From Actinomycetota bacterium (GTDB lineage Bacteria > Actinomycetota > Acidimicrobiia > IMCC26256 > JACPCJ01): 44,577 nucleotides of DNA. This document shows, piece after piece, positions 1 to 8,792 of the stretch. Positions within the stretch are counted from its first letter, which is position 1; every line of letters begins with the position of its first letter. The position numbers and the translations under genes were made by a program. The stretch covers positions 1 to 44,577 of the forward strand of contig JACPCJ010000056.1 of NCBI GenBank assembly GCA_016179865.1, written 5' to 3'. The notes below the pieces were generated by a model that had not been told where the DNA came from, did not search any database, and saw nothing but the letters and a program-made list of their open reading frames with translations.

Positions 1-447
1 GAAGTCCCGAGCGTGGTTGTTGCCGAGGTTCCCCACGTCGACCCCGGCCGCGGCCATGGTCTCCGCCGCCGACGGCGGGGCCCGGAACGTGAACTCCTTC
101 CCCGCCTGGGCCGCGCCGCCGTCGGTGATGGCCATCTCGACGTTGACCAGCGCGAGGTCGGCCTCCGAGAGCGGGGGCACGAGGCTGGCGAACGGGTCTC
201 GTTTCGCCGACTCGCTGCGGTCCATCAGCACGTCGCCCCCTGCGTAGAGCGTCCATTCCAGGGGTGGGGGCTCGGTGGTGGTCGTGGTCGGGGGGGCGGT
301 GGTGCTGGTGCTCGTCGAGGAAGCGCCGGCGGCGAACGCGTGGTCAGCCCCGAGGCGCTTTGACAGCAGGGCTACGTCGCCGCTGGTGCCCGCCGCGAGA
401 GCAGCGAGGGCGAGAAACCAGAGGACGCGCCGGAAGACCCGTCGCAC
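1..447 (-). CDS. CapA/PgsA-family metallophosphatase-like protein, 5' part only
   Basis: Reading the minus strand from GTG at 447 gives 149 open codons that run off the window edge, so only the N-terminal part is present. The protein starts with a basic, hydrophobic signal or anchor segment (RRVFRRVLWFLALAALAAG). A Ser/Thr/Pro-rich linker follows, and then a domain opening with LYAGGDVLMDR. Further on are LVNVEMAI, FTFRAPP and GNLGNNHARDF. The GD...D, NVE and GNNH signatures are those of the CapA (PGA_cap) family, calcineurin-like phosphoesterase folds linked to poly-gamma-glutamate or other capsule polymers. The domain lies outside the cytoplasm if the signal works. GTG 447 is the only possible start, because an in-frame stop lies at 457-459. 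A TAACCT -10 sits 6 nt upstream. The substrate cannot be told. Confidence 0.8.
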   Translation of the reverse strand, partial: MRRVFRRVLWFLALAALAAGTSGDVALLSKRLGADHAFAAGASSTSTSTTAPPTTTTTEPPPLEWTLYAGGDVLMDRSESAKRDPFASLVPPLSEADLALVNVEMAITDGGAAQAGKEFTFRAPPSAAETMAAAGVDVGNLGNNHARDF

Positions 448-453
448 CTCACG

Positions 454-459
454 AGGTTA
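454..459 (-). promoter_or_regulatory. -10 element (TAACCT) of the CapA-like gene
   Basis: TAACCT on the minus strand ends 6 nt before the GTG at 447, so transcription would begin at or near the start codon. The arrangement matches many other genes in this window. Confidence 0.45.
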
Positions 460-467
460 CGGAGCGG

Positions 468-1664
<1,197 letters not shown>

Positions 1665-1800
1665 GGCTCCTCGCAGGATCAGAAGGATCAGGCGTACGGC
1701 GTTGCGGGGGATTCTCCCCGCGGCCCTTGAAATCCTACCAGATCGGTCAGGTATTCCCAAGGGCTGAGGGGGTTCACGCCTGCGGCTGAGCGATTGCGCC

Positions 1801-1806
1801 TACATT
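1801..1806 (+). promoter_or_regulatory. Possible -10 element (TACATT) of the zinc protease gene
   Basis: TACATT ends 12 nt before GTG 1819, and there is no ribosome-binding site between them. The spacing is longer than the usual 6-10 nt seen elsewhere in the window, so this call is weaker. Confidence 0.3.
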
Positions 1807-1818
1807 GCCGGGATCGAC

Positions 1819-3324
1819 GTGAACCAACCCCCGTCCGGCCCCGCGCTCGGCCCCCCGCCCGGTCCGCCCCCGAGCCCCCCTCCGGGTCCGCCGAGCCCCC
1901 CGAGCCCGCCGCCGAGGAAGCGGCGGCGCTGGCTGTGGCTCGTGCTCGCAGTCCTCGTGGTCGGTGGGGGCGTGGTTGGCGCGTTCGTCGTGGCGAGCGG
2001 CGGCGGCGACGACTTTCCCGGCGAGTGGGACCCTCGAGTCGAGCCCCTGGCCAAGGTGGCCGAGCGGGAGCGTGACCTCGACTTCAAGCACCCCATCGCG
2101 GTGAAGTTCCTGACCCCTGACGAGTTCGAGGAGGAGATCACCGACCTCAACCTCACCGACGAGGACATCGAGGAGATCGAGGCCTACCAGGGCGCTTTCC
2201 GTGCCCTCGGTCTCCTCGAACCCGGCGTCGACATCCTCAACGAGCTGAAGGAACTGCTCGGAGGCCAGACGCTGGCGTTCTACGACCCCGAACGCGAGGC
2301 GGCCTTTGTTCGGGGCACGAAGATCACGGTGGGCGTCGAGGTCACCCTGGTGCACGAGCTGACCCATGCCCTCCAAGACCAGCACTTCGACCTCACCCGC
2401 GACGAGAACCCGGACTGGACGTCGGGGCAGACCATCGGATACCAGGCCCTCTACGAGGGTGACGCCGTGCGCATCGAGAACGAATACGTCGCCTCCCTCG
2501 GATCCGACGACGCCGATGCGTACGAGGCGGAAACCGAGCGGGAGGTTGAGCGGGCCGAGGAGACCGACGTACCCCCGATCTTCGAGGCGTTCTTTGGTGC
2601 GCCCTACCTCTTCGGCGACCCGCTCCTGGCGCTCCTCGACGAAGAGGGCGGGAACGATCGCGTCGACGAGGCCTTCAGCAAACCGCCGACGACCGAGGAG
2701 AACCTCATCGACCCCTTCACCTTCATCGAGGGGGAGCAGGCGGAGAAGGTCGCCGAGCCGAAGCTCCGGGAGGGCGAGGACGAGATCCTCCGCGACGACT
2801 TCGGCGCCCTGAGCTGGTTCTTCGTCCTCGGCGAGCGCATCGGGCTCGACGAGGCGCTGGCGGCGATCGACGGGTGGGGTGGCGACGCCTTCGTCGTCTA
2901 CGAGGCCCGGGGGCGCTCATGCGTCCGGATCGCCTTCCAGGGTGACACCCGGGCCGACACCGAGGAGATGGCGACGGCGATCTCGTCCTGGGCCGACGCC
3001 ATGCCCGAGGGCGCGGCCCGCCTGCTGCGGGCTGGTGATGTCGTCACCCTCCAGTCGTGCGATCCCGGCGACGACGCCGCGCTCTCCGTCCCGGGCCGGG
3101 CCAATGAGCTGTCGCTCATCCCCGCCGCCCGCGCTTACCTCGCCCTGGGTGCCCTCCAGAGCGGGGCGTCCGACGACCAGGCCCAGTGCATCGGGCGCCA
3201 GTTCATCGCCGCGCTGTCGGAGGACCAGCTCCTGTCCATCGAAGATCTGCTGTTCGCCGAGGAAGTTCCGCCCGAGATCGACCGCCTGTTCGAAGACGTC
3301 GGTCTCGAGTGCGCGGAGGCCTGA
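1819..3324 (+). CDS. Membrane-anchored zinc metalloprotease-like protein with Pro-rich N-terminus
   Basis: This 501-residue protein has three parts. Residues 1-32 are a proline/glycine-rich cytoplasmic tail. Residues about 38-60 are one transmembrane segment after RKRRR. The rest is a large extracytoplasmic domain. It carries the gluzincin motif HELTHALQDQHFDL (HExxH at residues 179-183), and YEGDAVRIENEY about 35 residues later could give the third (Glu) zinc ligand. The remainder is acidic and helical. Related proteins of unknown substrate are common in Acidimicrobiia and other Actinobacteria. The start is GTG 1819, with no Shine-Dalgarno sequence. A TACATT hexamer at 1801-1806 would give a 5' leader of only a few bases. 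The upstream moeB gene is divergent. The proteolytic role is inferred from the motif alone. Confidence 0.75.
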   Translation: MNQPPSGPALGPPPGPPPSPPPGPPSPPSPPPRKRRRWLWLVLAVLVVGGGVVGAFVVASGGGDDFPGEWDPRVEPLAKVAERERDLDFKHPIAVKFLTPDEFEEEITDLNLTDEDIEEIEAYQGAFRALGLLEPGVDILNELKELLGGQTLAFYDPEREAAFVRGTKITVGVEVTLVHELTHALQDQHFDLTRDENPDWTSGQTIGYQALYEGDAVRIENEYVASLGSDDADAYEAETEREVERAEETDVPPIFEAFFGAPYLFGDPLLALLDEEGGNDRVDEAFSKPPTTEENLIDPFTFIEGEQAEKVAEPKLREGEDEILRDDFGALSWFFVLGERIGLDEALAAIDGWGGDAFVVYEARGRSCVRIAFQGDTRADTEEMATAISSWADAMPEGAARLLRAGDVVTLQSCDPGDDAALSVPGRANELSLIPAARAYLALGALQSGASDDQAQCIGRQFIAALSEDQLLSIEDLLFAEEVPPEIDRLFEDVGLECAEA

Positions 3325-3325
3325 C

Positions 3326-4081
3326 CTACACGCGCTCGATCAGCGGCGGCAGTACGTCGGCGATCCGGTCCTGGAATACGGCGTGGGCGTGCGGGTCGAA
3401 CGGGGTGTCCTGCCCGTTCACGACGACCAGCTTCGCCCCCGCCGACAGCGCGTACTCGGGGAGGTAGGCGACGGGGTACACGGTCAGCGACGTTCCCAGC
3501 GCCAGGAACACGTCGGATCGGCTGGCCGCCGACTCGGCCCTGGCGATCACGGCCGGTTCGAGGTTCTGGCCGAAGCTGATGGTGGCCGACTTGAGGATCC
3601 CGCCACACCGTTCGCACGGCGGGTCGTCCTCACCGTGGCGTACGCGGTCGAGGGCGGTGTCCATGGGGTTGCGGTCGCCGCAGCTCATGCACACCACCTC
3701 GCGCACGTTGCCGTGCACCTCGACGACGATGTCGGGTGACGATCCCGCCCGATGGTGCAGGCTGTCGATGTTCTGGGTGACCAACGTGTCGAGGTGGCCC
3801 TTCCGTTCCAGCTCGGCGAGGGCGAGGTGGCCGGGCCCGGGCTGGGCGTCCCAGATCGGGCTCGTGAGCCGGTTCTGCCACGCCGCCACCCGTACGTCCC
3901 GGTCGGCAAGATAGTGCTGAAGGGTGGCCTGCTTCTCGGCCCCGGGGTTCTTCGTCCACACGCCCTGGGGCCCGCGGAAGTCGGGGATGCCCGAGTCGGT
4001 GGAGATGCCCGCCCCCGTGAGGGCGACCACGCAGCGGGCGGCCCCGGATCCAGCCCGCCACCTCGTCGAGCAGTGCTTCAT
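3326..4081 (-). CDS. Sir2-family NAD-dependent protein deacylase (sirtuin), apparent frameshift near the 5' end
   Basis: The sirtuin core is complete: GAGISTDSGIPDFRGPQG for NAD binding, TQNIDSLHHRAG, the catalytic His in VEVHGNV, two zinc Cys pairs (CMSCGD and CERCGG), and the GTSLTVYPVA and VVVNGQDTPFD loops. It would remove acyl groups from protein lysines in the cytoplasm. The first dozen residues in this frame (MKHCSTRWRAGS) do not look like a sirtuin. The neighbouring frame reads MAVDEALLDEVAGWIRG from ATG 4091, which is the usual helical start. The two frames join if the four-C run at 4042-4045 (G on the coding strand) had one more base. A TACGCT -10 at 4102-4107 also fits ATG 4091. 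The gene is therefore 3326-4091 with a 1-base deletion, real or from assembly. Its 3' end faces the end of the zinc protease gene one base away. Confidence 0.85.
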   Translation of the reverse strand: MKHCSTRWRAGSGAARCVVALTGAGISTDSGIPDFRGPQGVWTKNPGAEKQATLQHYLADRDVRVAAWQNRLTSPIWDAQPGPGHLALAELERKGHLDTLVTQNIDSLHHRAGSSPDIVVEVHGNVREVVCMSCGDRNPMDTALDRVRHGEDDPPCERCGGILKSATISFGQNLEPAVIARAESAASRSDVFLALGTSLTVYPVAYLPEYALSAGAKLVVVNGQDTPFDPHAHAVFQDRIADVLPPLIERV

Positions 4082-4099
4082 CGACGGCCATGCGAGCCG

Positions 4100-4507
4100 T
4101 CAGCGTAAGGACGCGTCGTCGAGTCGGAGGTGCATGACCCGGGCGATGGCGGCGAAGTCTCGATCCTGAGCGAGAACGGCGGCGCCGTGGCGGGAAGCCA
4201 CGCTGGCGATCATGCAGTCGACGAAACCCCTGGGCGTGAAACCGGCGGCGCGGCATCGGCGGAAGACCTTCACCGCCCCGTCGAAGTCGACGGTGGGTAC
4301 GAAGGGGAGCAGGCGCTGGCGCTTCAGGAGCCGGCGGAGGCGGGCGGCATTGAGTTCGTCGGTGGCCCCGGCCACGACCTCCATGAGCACGGGTTCGGTC
4401 ACTCCGACCCCGTCGTCGGAGTCCACAAGCTCGGTGAGGCGGAGGTCAACGGGGCTGCCGGTGGCTCGATCGAACTCGACCCAGGCCGATGTGTCGGCGA
4501 GGATCAC
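4100..4507 (-). CDS. vapC: VapC toxin, PIN-domain ribonuclease (module 1)
   Basis: This is a 135-residue PIN domain. The acidic residues expected for Mg2+ binding are visible: Asp in ILADTSAW at the N-terminus, Glu in VLMEVVAG, Asp in RGFVDCMIAS, and Asp in AQDRDF near the C-terminus. VapC toxins cut tRNA or rRNA and are held inactive by VapB. The start is GTG 4507, which overlaps the vapB stop in the 4-base GTGA arrangement. This implies translational coupling and sets the start; the open frame further upstream is not coding. The sirtuin gene follows on the same strand, and its probable -10 overlaps the vapC stop. Confidence 0.85.
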   Translation of the reverse strand: MILADTSAWVEFDRATGSPVDLRLTELVDSDDGVGVTEPVLMEVVAGATDELNAARLRRLLKRQRLLPFVPTVDFDGAVKVFRRCRAAGFTPRGFVDCMIASVASRHGAAVLAQDRDFAAIARVMHLRLDDASLR

Positions 4508-4725
4508 CCGTCCTCTTCCAGGTGCGGTGGGAGGTGGTCCTCCGGGATGTGGTCGATCAGGCGCGCGCCCCGCATCGAGAGCGCCTCTTCGCGGGTCATG
4601 GGCTCTTCGGCAAGCCGCTCGAGGGCGAGGTGGACTGCCTCCGTCTTCGTGCGGAGCCCGTACCGGCGCATGATCGCCTCGACGTAGGTCTCTTCGATTT
4701 CGATGTTCGTCCTCCTCCGTGCCAT
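4504..4725 (-). CDS. vapB: VapB antitoxin (module 1)
   Basis: This 73-residue protein begins MARRRTNIEIEETYVEAIM and continues with a helix (TKTEAVHLALERLAEE). That is the ribbon-helix-helix pattern of type II VapB antitoxins (DUF2191-like). The C-terminal acidic tail (DHIPEDHLPPHLEEDG) would wrap the PIN toxin. The start is ATG 4725, because a TATGTT -10 ends 6 nt upstream and an operator overlaps it. Earlier in-frame starts would place the operator inside the gene. It overlaps vapC by GTGA. Autoregulation by the VapB-VapC complex is expected. Confidence 0.8.
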   Translation of the reverse strand: MARRRTNIEIEETYVEAIMRRYGLRTKTEAVHLALERLAEEPMTREEALSMRGARLIDHIPEDHLPPHLEEDG

Positions 4726-4750
4726 ACACGAAACATACACGTGACGTGTA
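4723..4750 (-). promoter_or_regulatory. vapBC-1 operator: palindrome plus iterated CATACACG half-sites over the -10
   Basis: On the plus strand, TACACGTGACGTGTA (4736-4750) is a perfect 7-bp inverted repeat around one base. The octamer CATACACG occurs at 4734-4741 and again at 4723-4730, where it covers the vapB start codon. The -10 TATGTT (minus strand, 4732-4737) lies inside. A dimer bound here would block the promoter directly. Confidence 0.6.
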
Positions 4751-4766
4751 GGAGTGGTGTACCCAG

Positions 4767-5192
4767 TCACCCCGCAGGCGGGCGGACCTCGATGATCTCC
4801 AGGAGCTGCTCGAGCCCACGGAAATCGTCCGGGTTCGCCGTGTAGAGGGGAAGCCCGTGCGCCAGGGCCGTTGCCGCGATGAGCATGTCGGGCGTGCGCC
4901 GGCCGCGCACCCGGCGACCGGCCTGGATCACGCTCGCCGCGACCCGTCCGTAGGCCCGCGCTGCTGCCTCGTCGAAGGGCAGCGCGTCGAAGGTCGTCTC
5001 CGCCCGCTGGAGGCGGTCCTGGCGTGCGGCTCGCTCGACCGGATCGTCGGTTGCATGAGGGCCGACCGCAAGCTCCGCAAGCGTGATCGTTGAAACGGCA
5101 CCCTCGTCGGGGAGGTCCCTGGTGTCGAACCGCTCGAAGGCGATGACCACGGACGTGTCGAGCAGTCCCCGCACGTCAGCGGCGTCAGACAC
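4767..5192 (-). CDS. vapC: VapC-type PIN-domain toxin (module 2)
   Basis: This 141-residue PIN protein shows its acidic residues in RGLLDTSVVIAFE (Asp), ITLAELAVG (Glu), RRTPDMLIAATA (Asp) and YTANPDDF (Asp). The layout is that of ribonuclease toxins. The start is GTG 5192, which overlaps the last 8 bases of the upstream Phd-type antitoxin gene and so couples the two. It ends about 40 bp before vapB of module 1, so two PIN modules stand in tandem on the minus strand. The antitoxin partner differs in class from module 1 (Phd rather than ribbon-helix-helix). Confidence 0.85.
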   Translation of the reverse strand: MSDAADVRGLLDTSVVIAFERFDTRDLPDEGAVSTITLAELAVGPHATDDPVERAARQDRLQRAETTFDALPFDEAAARAYGRVAASVIQAGRRVRGRRTPDMLIAATALAHGLPLYTANPDDFRGLEQLLEIIEVRPPAG

Positions 5193-5439
5193 GCGGTGTC
5201 GGGTCCGGGTCGATCCAGCGGTCGATGTCGGCGCGGAGCCGATCGAGGTCCACGGCAGGAGCGCCCCGGAAGGCCTCGATCATCGCCGCCTTCGGCACGA
5301 ACCGCCGGCGCTCGATGGGAACGAGATCCGCGATCGGGACCCCGTTGCGGGTGACGATGTACGACTCGCCTCGATCGATGCCCCTCATGATCTCGCCGCT
5401 CTCGTTTCGCAGTTCGCGTTGCGTGATCTTCCTGGCCAC
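5185..5439 (-). CDS. Phd/YefM-family antitoxin (module 2)
   Basis: This 84-residue protein (VARKITQRELRNESGEIMR, then YIVTRNGVPIADLVPI) has the typical Phd fold signature, followed by a charged C-terminal toxin-binding tail ending DRWIDPDPTPRV. The start is GTG 5439, since TACGCT ends 7 nt upstream and a perfect palindrome overlaps that -10. An alternative ATG at 5475 overlaps the stop of the upstream gene (TGATG), but it would put the operator inside the coding region. The antitoxin precedes its toxin and the two overlap by 8 bases. Confidence 0.8.
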   Translation of the reverse strand: MARKITQRELRNESGEIMRGIDRGESYIVTRNGVPIADLVPIERRRFVPKAAMIEAFRGAPAVDLDRLRADIDRWIDPDPTPRV

Positions 5440-5446
5440 GAGGGAC

Positions 5447-5464
5447 AGCGTAGCACGCGTGCTA
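5447..5464 (-). promoter_or_regulatory. Phd-vapC promoter and 14-bp palindromic operator
   Basis: TAGCACGCGTGCTA at 5451-5464 is a perfect palindrome. The minus-strand -10 TACGCT occupies 5447-5452 and shares two bases with it. The GTG start lies 7 nt downstream. Binding of Phd here would occlude RNA polymerase. Confidence 0.6.
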
Positions 5465-5474
5465 CCAAGTCGCA

Positions 5475-6134
5475 TCAGGCGGCGTCCTGGCTGGACGGAT
5501 GGCGGGCCTCGGCGGCGACGGAGCGTTCGACTTCGTGGTGGCGGGTCGACGCCCACGCGGCGGCCTCTCGACACACCGTGGGCTGGTAGCCGAGGTGGTG
5601 GAGGGAACGCTCGATCATGTCGGGGTCGTTGCCCAGTTCGGCGAGCAGGAACGCCACCCTCCGGGCGCGCCGTTCGGCGATCTGGCGGGGGCCGTCGCTG
5701 CGGCGCATCCAGTCCTCGTGCATCTCCTGCACCCCGTCGGGAAGCCGGCGCACGTGGCGGCGGGCGACGGGGGGCAGGTTTCGCCGGACGGCGAGTGTGG
5801 CGTCGGGCTTGGCGAAGGCGAGGTCGAACTGGAGGAGGCGGTCGATGCTGCGGAACAGCGGCGAGTTCCGGCCCTGGCGGGGGCCGAGGCCCAGGGCCTG
5901 CGCCGTCGCCGCCACCGGCAACTCGATGAGGTCGGCGTCGGGGGCCTCGTCGAATCGGTGGGCCAGGTTGCGCATGAGGAGGAGGGTCGTCGGTCCCAGC
6001 GTCGGCAGCCAGAAGGTCTCCACATACAGGGATCGGGGGTCGTGTCCCAGGGTGTCGATCACCGAATCGGGCCAGGGCCGGATGCGGAGCGTGGGCGGGT
6101 CGGTCGCGGGGGCGGGGAGCAGCAGCTCGGTCAC
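5475..6134 (-). CDS. Conserved actinobacterial protein of unknown function
   Basis: This 219-residue soluble protein contains WPDSVIDTLGHDPRSLYVE, FWLPTLGPTTLLLMRNLA and ALGLGPRQGRNSPL in its first half. The second half is Arg-rich and helical (RRNLPPVARRHVRRLP, HLGYQPTVCREAAAW). I recall this architecture as a conserved hypothetical protein of many Actinobacteria, but I know of no assigned function. The central part looks like a winged-helix or other small helical domain. The GTG start at 6134 has a strong AAGGAGG five bases upstream. The stop overlaps a possible ATG of the phd gene, so co-transcription into the Phd-VapC module is possible. Confidence 0.7.
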   Translation of the reverse strand: MTELLLPAPATDPPTLRIRPWPDSVIDTLGHDPRSLYVETFWLPTLGPTTLLLMRNLAHRFDEAPDADLIELPVAATAQALGLGPRQGRNSPLFRSIDRLLQFDLAFAKPDATLAVRRNLPPVARRHVRRLPDGVQEMHEDWMRRSDGPRQIAERRARRVAFLLAELGNDPDMIERSLHHLGYQPTVCREAAAWASTRHHEVERSVAAEARHPSSQDAA

Positions 6135-6205
6135 GGGGACCTCCTTCGAGCGGGTCTGCTTCCGCTAAGCGCGTTCGAGGCCGAAAACGCGACCGAGACT
6201 TCTCA

Positions 6206-6256
6206 CGAACTTTGTGTGTCTGCCGCGCCATAGGAGGCGCGGAGATCCAAAGAATC
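6206..6256. repeat. Dispersed ~50-bp repeat, copy 1 (inverted relative to 22141-22193)
   Basis: The segment starts CGAACTTTG and ends AGATCCAAAG. It aligns with the reverse complement of 22141-22193 at about 40 of 51 positions. The shared blocks are CGAACTTTG, GTGTCT, ATAGGA, CGCG and AGATCCAAAG. An internal 7-bp stem (CCGCGCC at 6223-6229, GGCGCGG at 6236-6242) is present in this copy. It lies just past the 3' end of the lipoprotein gene. Confidence 0.65.
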
Positions 6257-6259
6257 GGG

Positions 6260-6886
6260 TCAGGGGAGGAGGGTGACGGGGACGCCGGGGGCGTAGGCGT
6301 CGGGCTCGCGGCGGAGGTTGATGCCCGCCCGGGCCTCGTACGTGCCGGGGGCGACGCCCTCGGTCACGATGCGGATCGACCACGTGCGGGTCTCGTGGGG
6401 CCCGATGTGGTCGGGCTTGAGGGCGCTGGCGCACACCATCGCCTCGGTGACCGCCTGTCCGCCCTGGTAGAGACCCTGCTCGGTCTCGCACAGCGACGGG
6501 TGGGTGAGGTCGACGTCCTGGTCGGTCGGGTTCTCGGCGGTGAGCACGCCCCGCACGTCTGAGCCGGCGGGAACCTCGGTGGCCTCGAGGGCCAGCGAGA
6601 GACGCAGGGCAGCGGCGCCGGCGGGCGCCGGAGCGACCGTGGTCGTCGTCGTGGTCGGTTCGGGGACCGGGGTGGGCTCGGGCGCCGGCGCGGTGGTCGA
6701 AGTCGTGGTGGTTGGTGCCGGCTCGGCGGCCGTCGTGGTCGTCGTCGGCGCCTCGGCCGGGGTCGAGTCGTCGGTCGCCGCCACCCGGGCGCCGAGCACC
6801 TCGGTGTCGGGCGCGCCCGAGCCGCACGCCGAGGCCGCCAGCAGGGCGGCCGTGGCGGCAGCCAGTCGGAGGAAGGGCCGGGCCAT
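6260..6886 (-). CDS. Putative secreted lipoprotein with Thr/Pro-rich linker and Ig-like domain
   Basis: The 208-residue product begins MARPFLRLAAATAALLAAS followed by ACGSG. This is a lipoprotein-type signal with Cys at about residue 21, and the lipobox is slightly atypical (ASA-C). A long linker follows, rich in runs of Thr with Pro, Ala and Glu. The C-terminal domain (LRLSLALEATEVPAG to GVPVTLLP) is beta-rich and resembles BsuPI-type or other immunoglobulin-like domains. It contains two cysteines (SLCETE, MVCAS) that could pair outside the cell. I chose ATG 6886; GTG 6895 is possible. The role is unknown, but surface display is the likely setting. Confidence 0.65.
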   Translation of the reverse strand: MARPFLRLAAATAALLAASACGSGAPDTEVLGARVAATDDSTPAEAPTTTTTAAEPAPTTTTSTTAPAPEPTPVPEPTTTTTTVAPAPAGAAALRLSLALEATEVPAGSDVRGVLTAENPTDQDVDLTHPSLCETEQGLYQGGQAVTEAMVCASALKPDHIGPHETRTWSIRIVTEGVAPGTYEARAGINLRREPDAYAPGVPVTLLP

Positions 6887-6933
6887 CAGGTGCACGTTCG
6901 GCGCCACGACCTGAGAGTCCTTCCCGATCGTGC

Positions 6934-6967
6934 CATGCGGGAGTCGCCGGGGGGCGACTCCCGCATG
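6934..6967. repeat. Perfect 15-bp inverted repeat with GGGG loop
   Basis: CATGCGGGAGTCGCC (6934-6948), then four G, then the exact reverse complement (6953-6967). It lies in the divergent gap between the lipoprotein gene and the mutase gene. There is no T-run on either side, so it is not a standard terminator. It may be a regulator site, an attenuator or a replication/repair substrate. Confidence 0.75.
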
Positions 6968-7095
6968 ATTGCCCGATTCGCGGCCTTTCTCGACCCCGGG
7001 GTGGCGTCGCGCTTCCCGGCCAGGTCGCCGCACCGCACTCCGGAGCGCCGGACTCCGGACTGGTCCCGGCTCCCGTTGCCACCGAGGGCCGCCGG

Positions 7096-7101
7096 TACGC
7101 T
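7096..7101 (+). promoter_or_regulatory. -10 element (TACGCT) of the mutase gene
   Basis: GGTACGCT ends 8 nt before ATG 7110, which predicts a leaderless transcript. No ribosome-binding site is needed or seen. Confidence 0.5.
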
Positions 7102-7109
7102 GGGCAGCG

Positions 7110-8564
7110 ATGACCGACGACGCCCGCCGCACCGACTCCGGCATCGAGATCGAGCCCGTCTACTTCCAGGCCCACCTCGAGGGATTCGAGCCCGATCAGG
7201 CGTTGGGGAGGCCGGGCGAGCCGCCCTACACCCGCGGCGTCTACGCCTCGATGTACCGGGAGCGCCCCTGGACCATGCGCCAGTACGCGGGGTTCGGGAC
7301 GGCCGAGGAGACGAACCAGCGTTTCCACTACCTCCTGGAGGCGGGCCAGACCGGCCTGTCGTGCGCCTTCGACCTCCCCACCCAGATGGGCTACGACTCC
7401 GACCACCCCCGCGCCCACGGCGAGGTGGGAAAGGTCGGGGTCGCCATCGACTCGCTCGAGGACATGGAGCGGCTGCTCGACGGGATCCCGCTCGACCGGG
7501 TGACCACGTCGATGACCATCAACTCGACCGCCCCCATCCTCCTCCTGCTCTACGAGCTGGTGGCCGAGAAGCAGGGCGTGGCCTCCGATCAGATCGGGGG
7601 CACGGTCCAGAACGACCTGCTGAAGGAGTACGTCGCCCGGGGCACGGTGCAGGAGCTGGCCTTCACGCTCTCGAACGCCATCGCCTATGTGGAGGCGGCG
7701 GTCGCCGCCGGCCTCGACGTCGACGAGTTCGCCCCCCGGCTCTCATTCTTCTGGAACGGCCACAACAACTTCTTCGAGGAGGTGGCGAAGTTCCGGGCGT
7801 CGCGGCGCATGTGGTACCGGATCATGACCGAGCGGTTCGGGGCGAAGGACGAACGCTCGAAGCTCATGCGCTTCCACACCCAGACCGGCGGTTCCACCCT
7901 CACGGCCCAGCAGCCCGAGAACAACATCGTGCGGGTGGCCCTGCAAGGGATGGCCGCCGTGCTGGGCGGCACCCAGTCGCTCCACACCAACGGCTTCGAC
8001 GAAGCCCTCGGGCTGCCCACCGAGCGGGCGGCGAAGATCGCCCTGCGCACCCAGCAGATCGTCGCCTACGAGTCGGGGGTCACCGACACCGTCGACCCCC
8101 TCGCCGGCTCGTACTTCGTGGAGTGGCTGACCGACCAGGTCGAGGCCAAGGCGTGGGAGTACATCGAGAAGGTCGACGCCATGGGCGGGGCGGTGGCGGC
8201 CATCGAGGCCGGCTACATGCAGGCCGAGATCGAGAACTCGGCCTTCGAGTGGGCCCGGGCCGTGGACGGCGGGAGCAAGGTCATCGTCGGGGTCAACCGG
8301 TTTGTGGACGAGAGCCCCGAGCCTGCGGACGTGTTCCCGATCGACCCCGAGCTGGAGCGGCGCCAGTCGCAGCGGGTGGCCGAGCTTCGGGAGCGGCGCG
8401 ACAGCGCCGCCGTCAAGAAGGCCCTGGAGGATGTGCGGTCGGCGGCCCGGGGCGACGCCAACCTGCTCTACCCGATGAAGGACGCCCTGCGGGCCTTTGC
8501 CACCCTCGGCGAGGTCAGCGACGTCCTGCGCGAGGAGTTCGGCGTCTACCAACCCAGCCGGTAG
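7110..8564 (+). CDS. Methylmalonyl-CoA mutase family protein, large (catalytic) subunit
   Basis: The 484-residue protein is the TIM-barrel half of a coenzyme B12-dependent acyl-CoA mutase. Recognisable pieces are [96 protein letters not shown] and [14 protein letters not shown], ending [19 protein letters not shown]. There is no C-terminal B12-binding domain, so the enzyme needs a separate small subunit, which is not in this window. Family members rearrange methylmalonyl-, isobutyryl-, ethylmalonyl- or 2-hydroxyisobutyryl-CoA; the substrate is not settled here. ATG 7110 follows a -10 by 8 nt. Homologues I recall carry a longer N-terminus, so this one starts late. Confidence 0.9.
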   Translation: MTDDARRTDSGIEIEPVYFQAHLEGFEPDQALGRPGEPPYTRGVYASMYRERPWTMRQYAGFGTAEETNQRFHYLLEAGQTGLSCAFDLPTQMGYDSDHPRAHGEVGKVGVAIDSLEDMERLLDGIPLDRVTTSMTINSTAPILLLLYELVAEKQGVASDQIGGTVQNDLLKEYVARGTVQELAFTLSNAIAYVEAAVAAGLDVDEFAPRLSFFWNGHNNFFEEVAKFRASRRMWYRIMTERFGAKDERSKLMRFHTQTGGSTLTAQQPENNIVRVALQGMAAVLGGTQSLHTNGFDEALGLPTERAAKIALRTQQIVAYESGVTDTVDPLAGSYFVEWLTDQVEAKAWEYIEKVDAMGGAVAAIEAGYMQAEIENSAFEWARAVDGGSKVIVGVNRFVDESPEPADVFPIDPELERRQSQRVAELRERRDSAAVKKALEDVRSAARGDANLLYPMKDALRAFATLGEVSDVLREEFGVYQPSR

Positions 8565-8568
8565 GGCG

Positions 8569-8760
8569 TCAGCTCGCCTCCCGGAGACGGCCCTCGGGAG
8601 GACAGGAGACGGCGAGGGCTTGGCGGGCCCGGGCCACGCCGGCGAGGCCCCGGGCCCGGGCGGCACGGTCGAGCCGGCGGCGCGCGAACCGCGATGTCGA
8701 GGCCCCGCTGATCAGTTCGAGCTGGCCGGCGTTGTGGCCGGAATTCCGCCCGGTCTCCAT
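8569..8760 (-). CDS. Possible small protein (63 aa), unknown
   Basis: The frame from ATG 8760 reads METGRNSGHNAGQLELISG, followed by an Arg/Ala-rich helix and a tail ending EGRLREAS. By eye about 87 per cent of its codons end in G or C, as expected of a real gene here, although G+C-rich non-coding DNA could do the same. There is no Shine-Dalgarno sequence; GATGAT lies 6 nt upstream and could be a -10. It fills the gap between the mutase gene (convergent) and the AbiEi-like gene (same strand). It has no recognisable domain. Confidence 0.35.
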   Translation of the reverse strand: METGRNSGHNAGQLELISGASTSRFARRRLDRAARARGLAGVARARQALAVSCPPEGRLREAS

Positions 8761-8792
8761 GGCCCCATCATCGCGGCCGGGTGTGACAGTTT

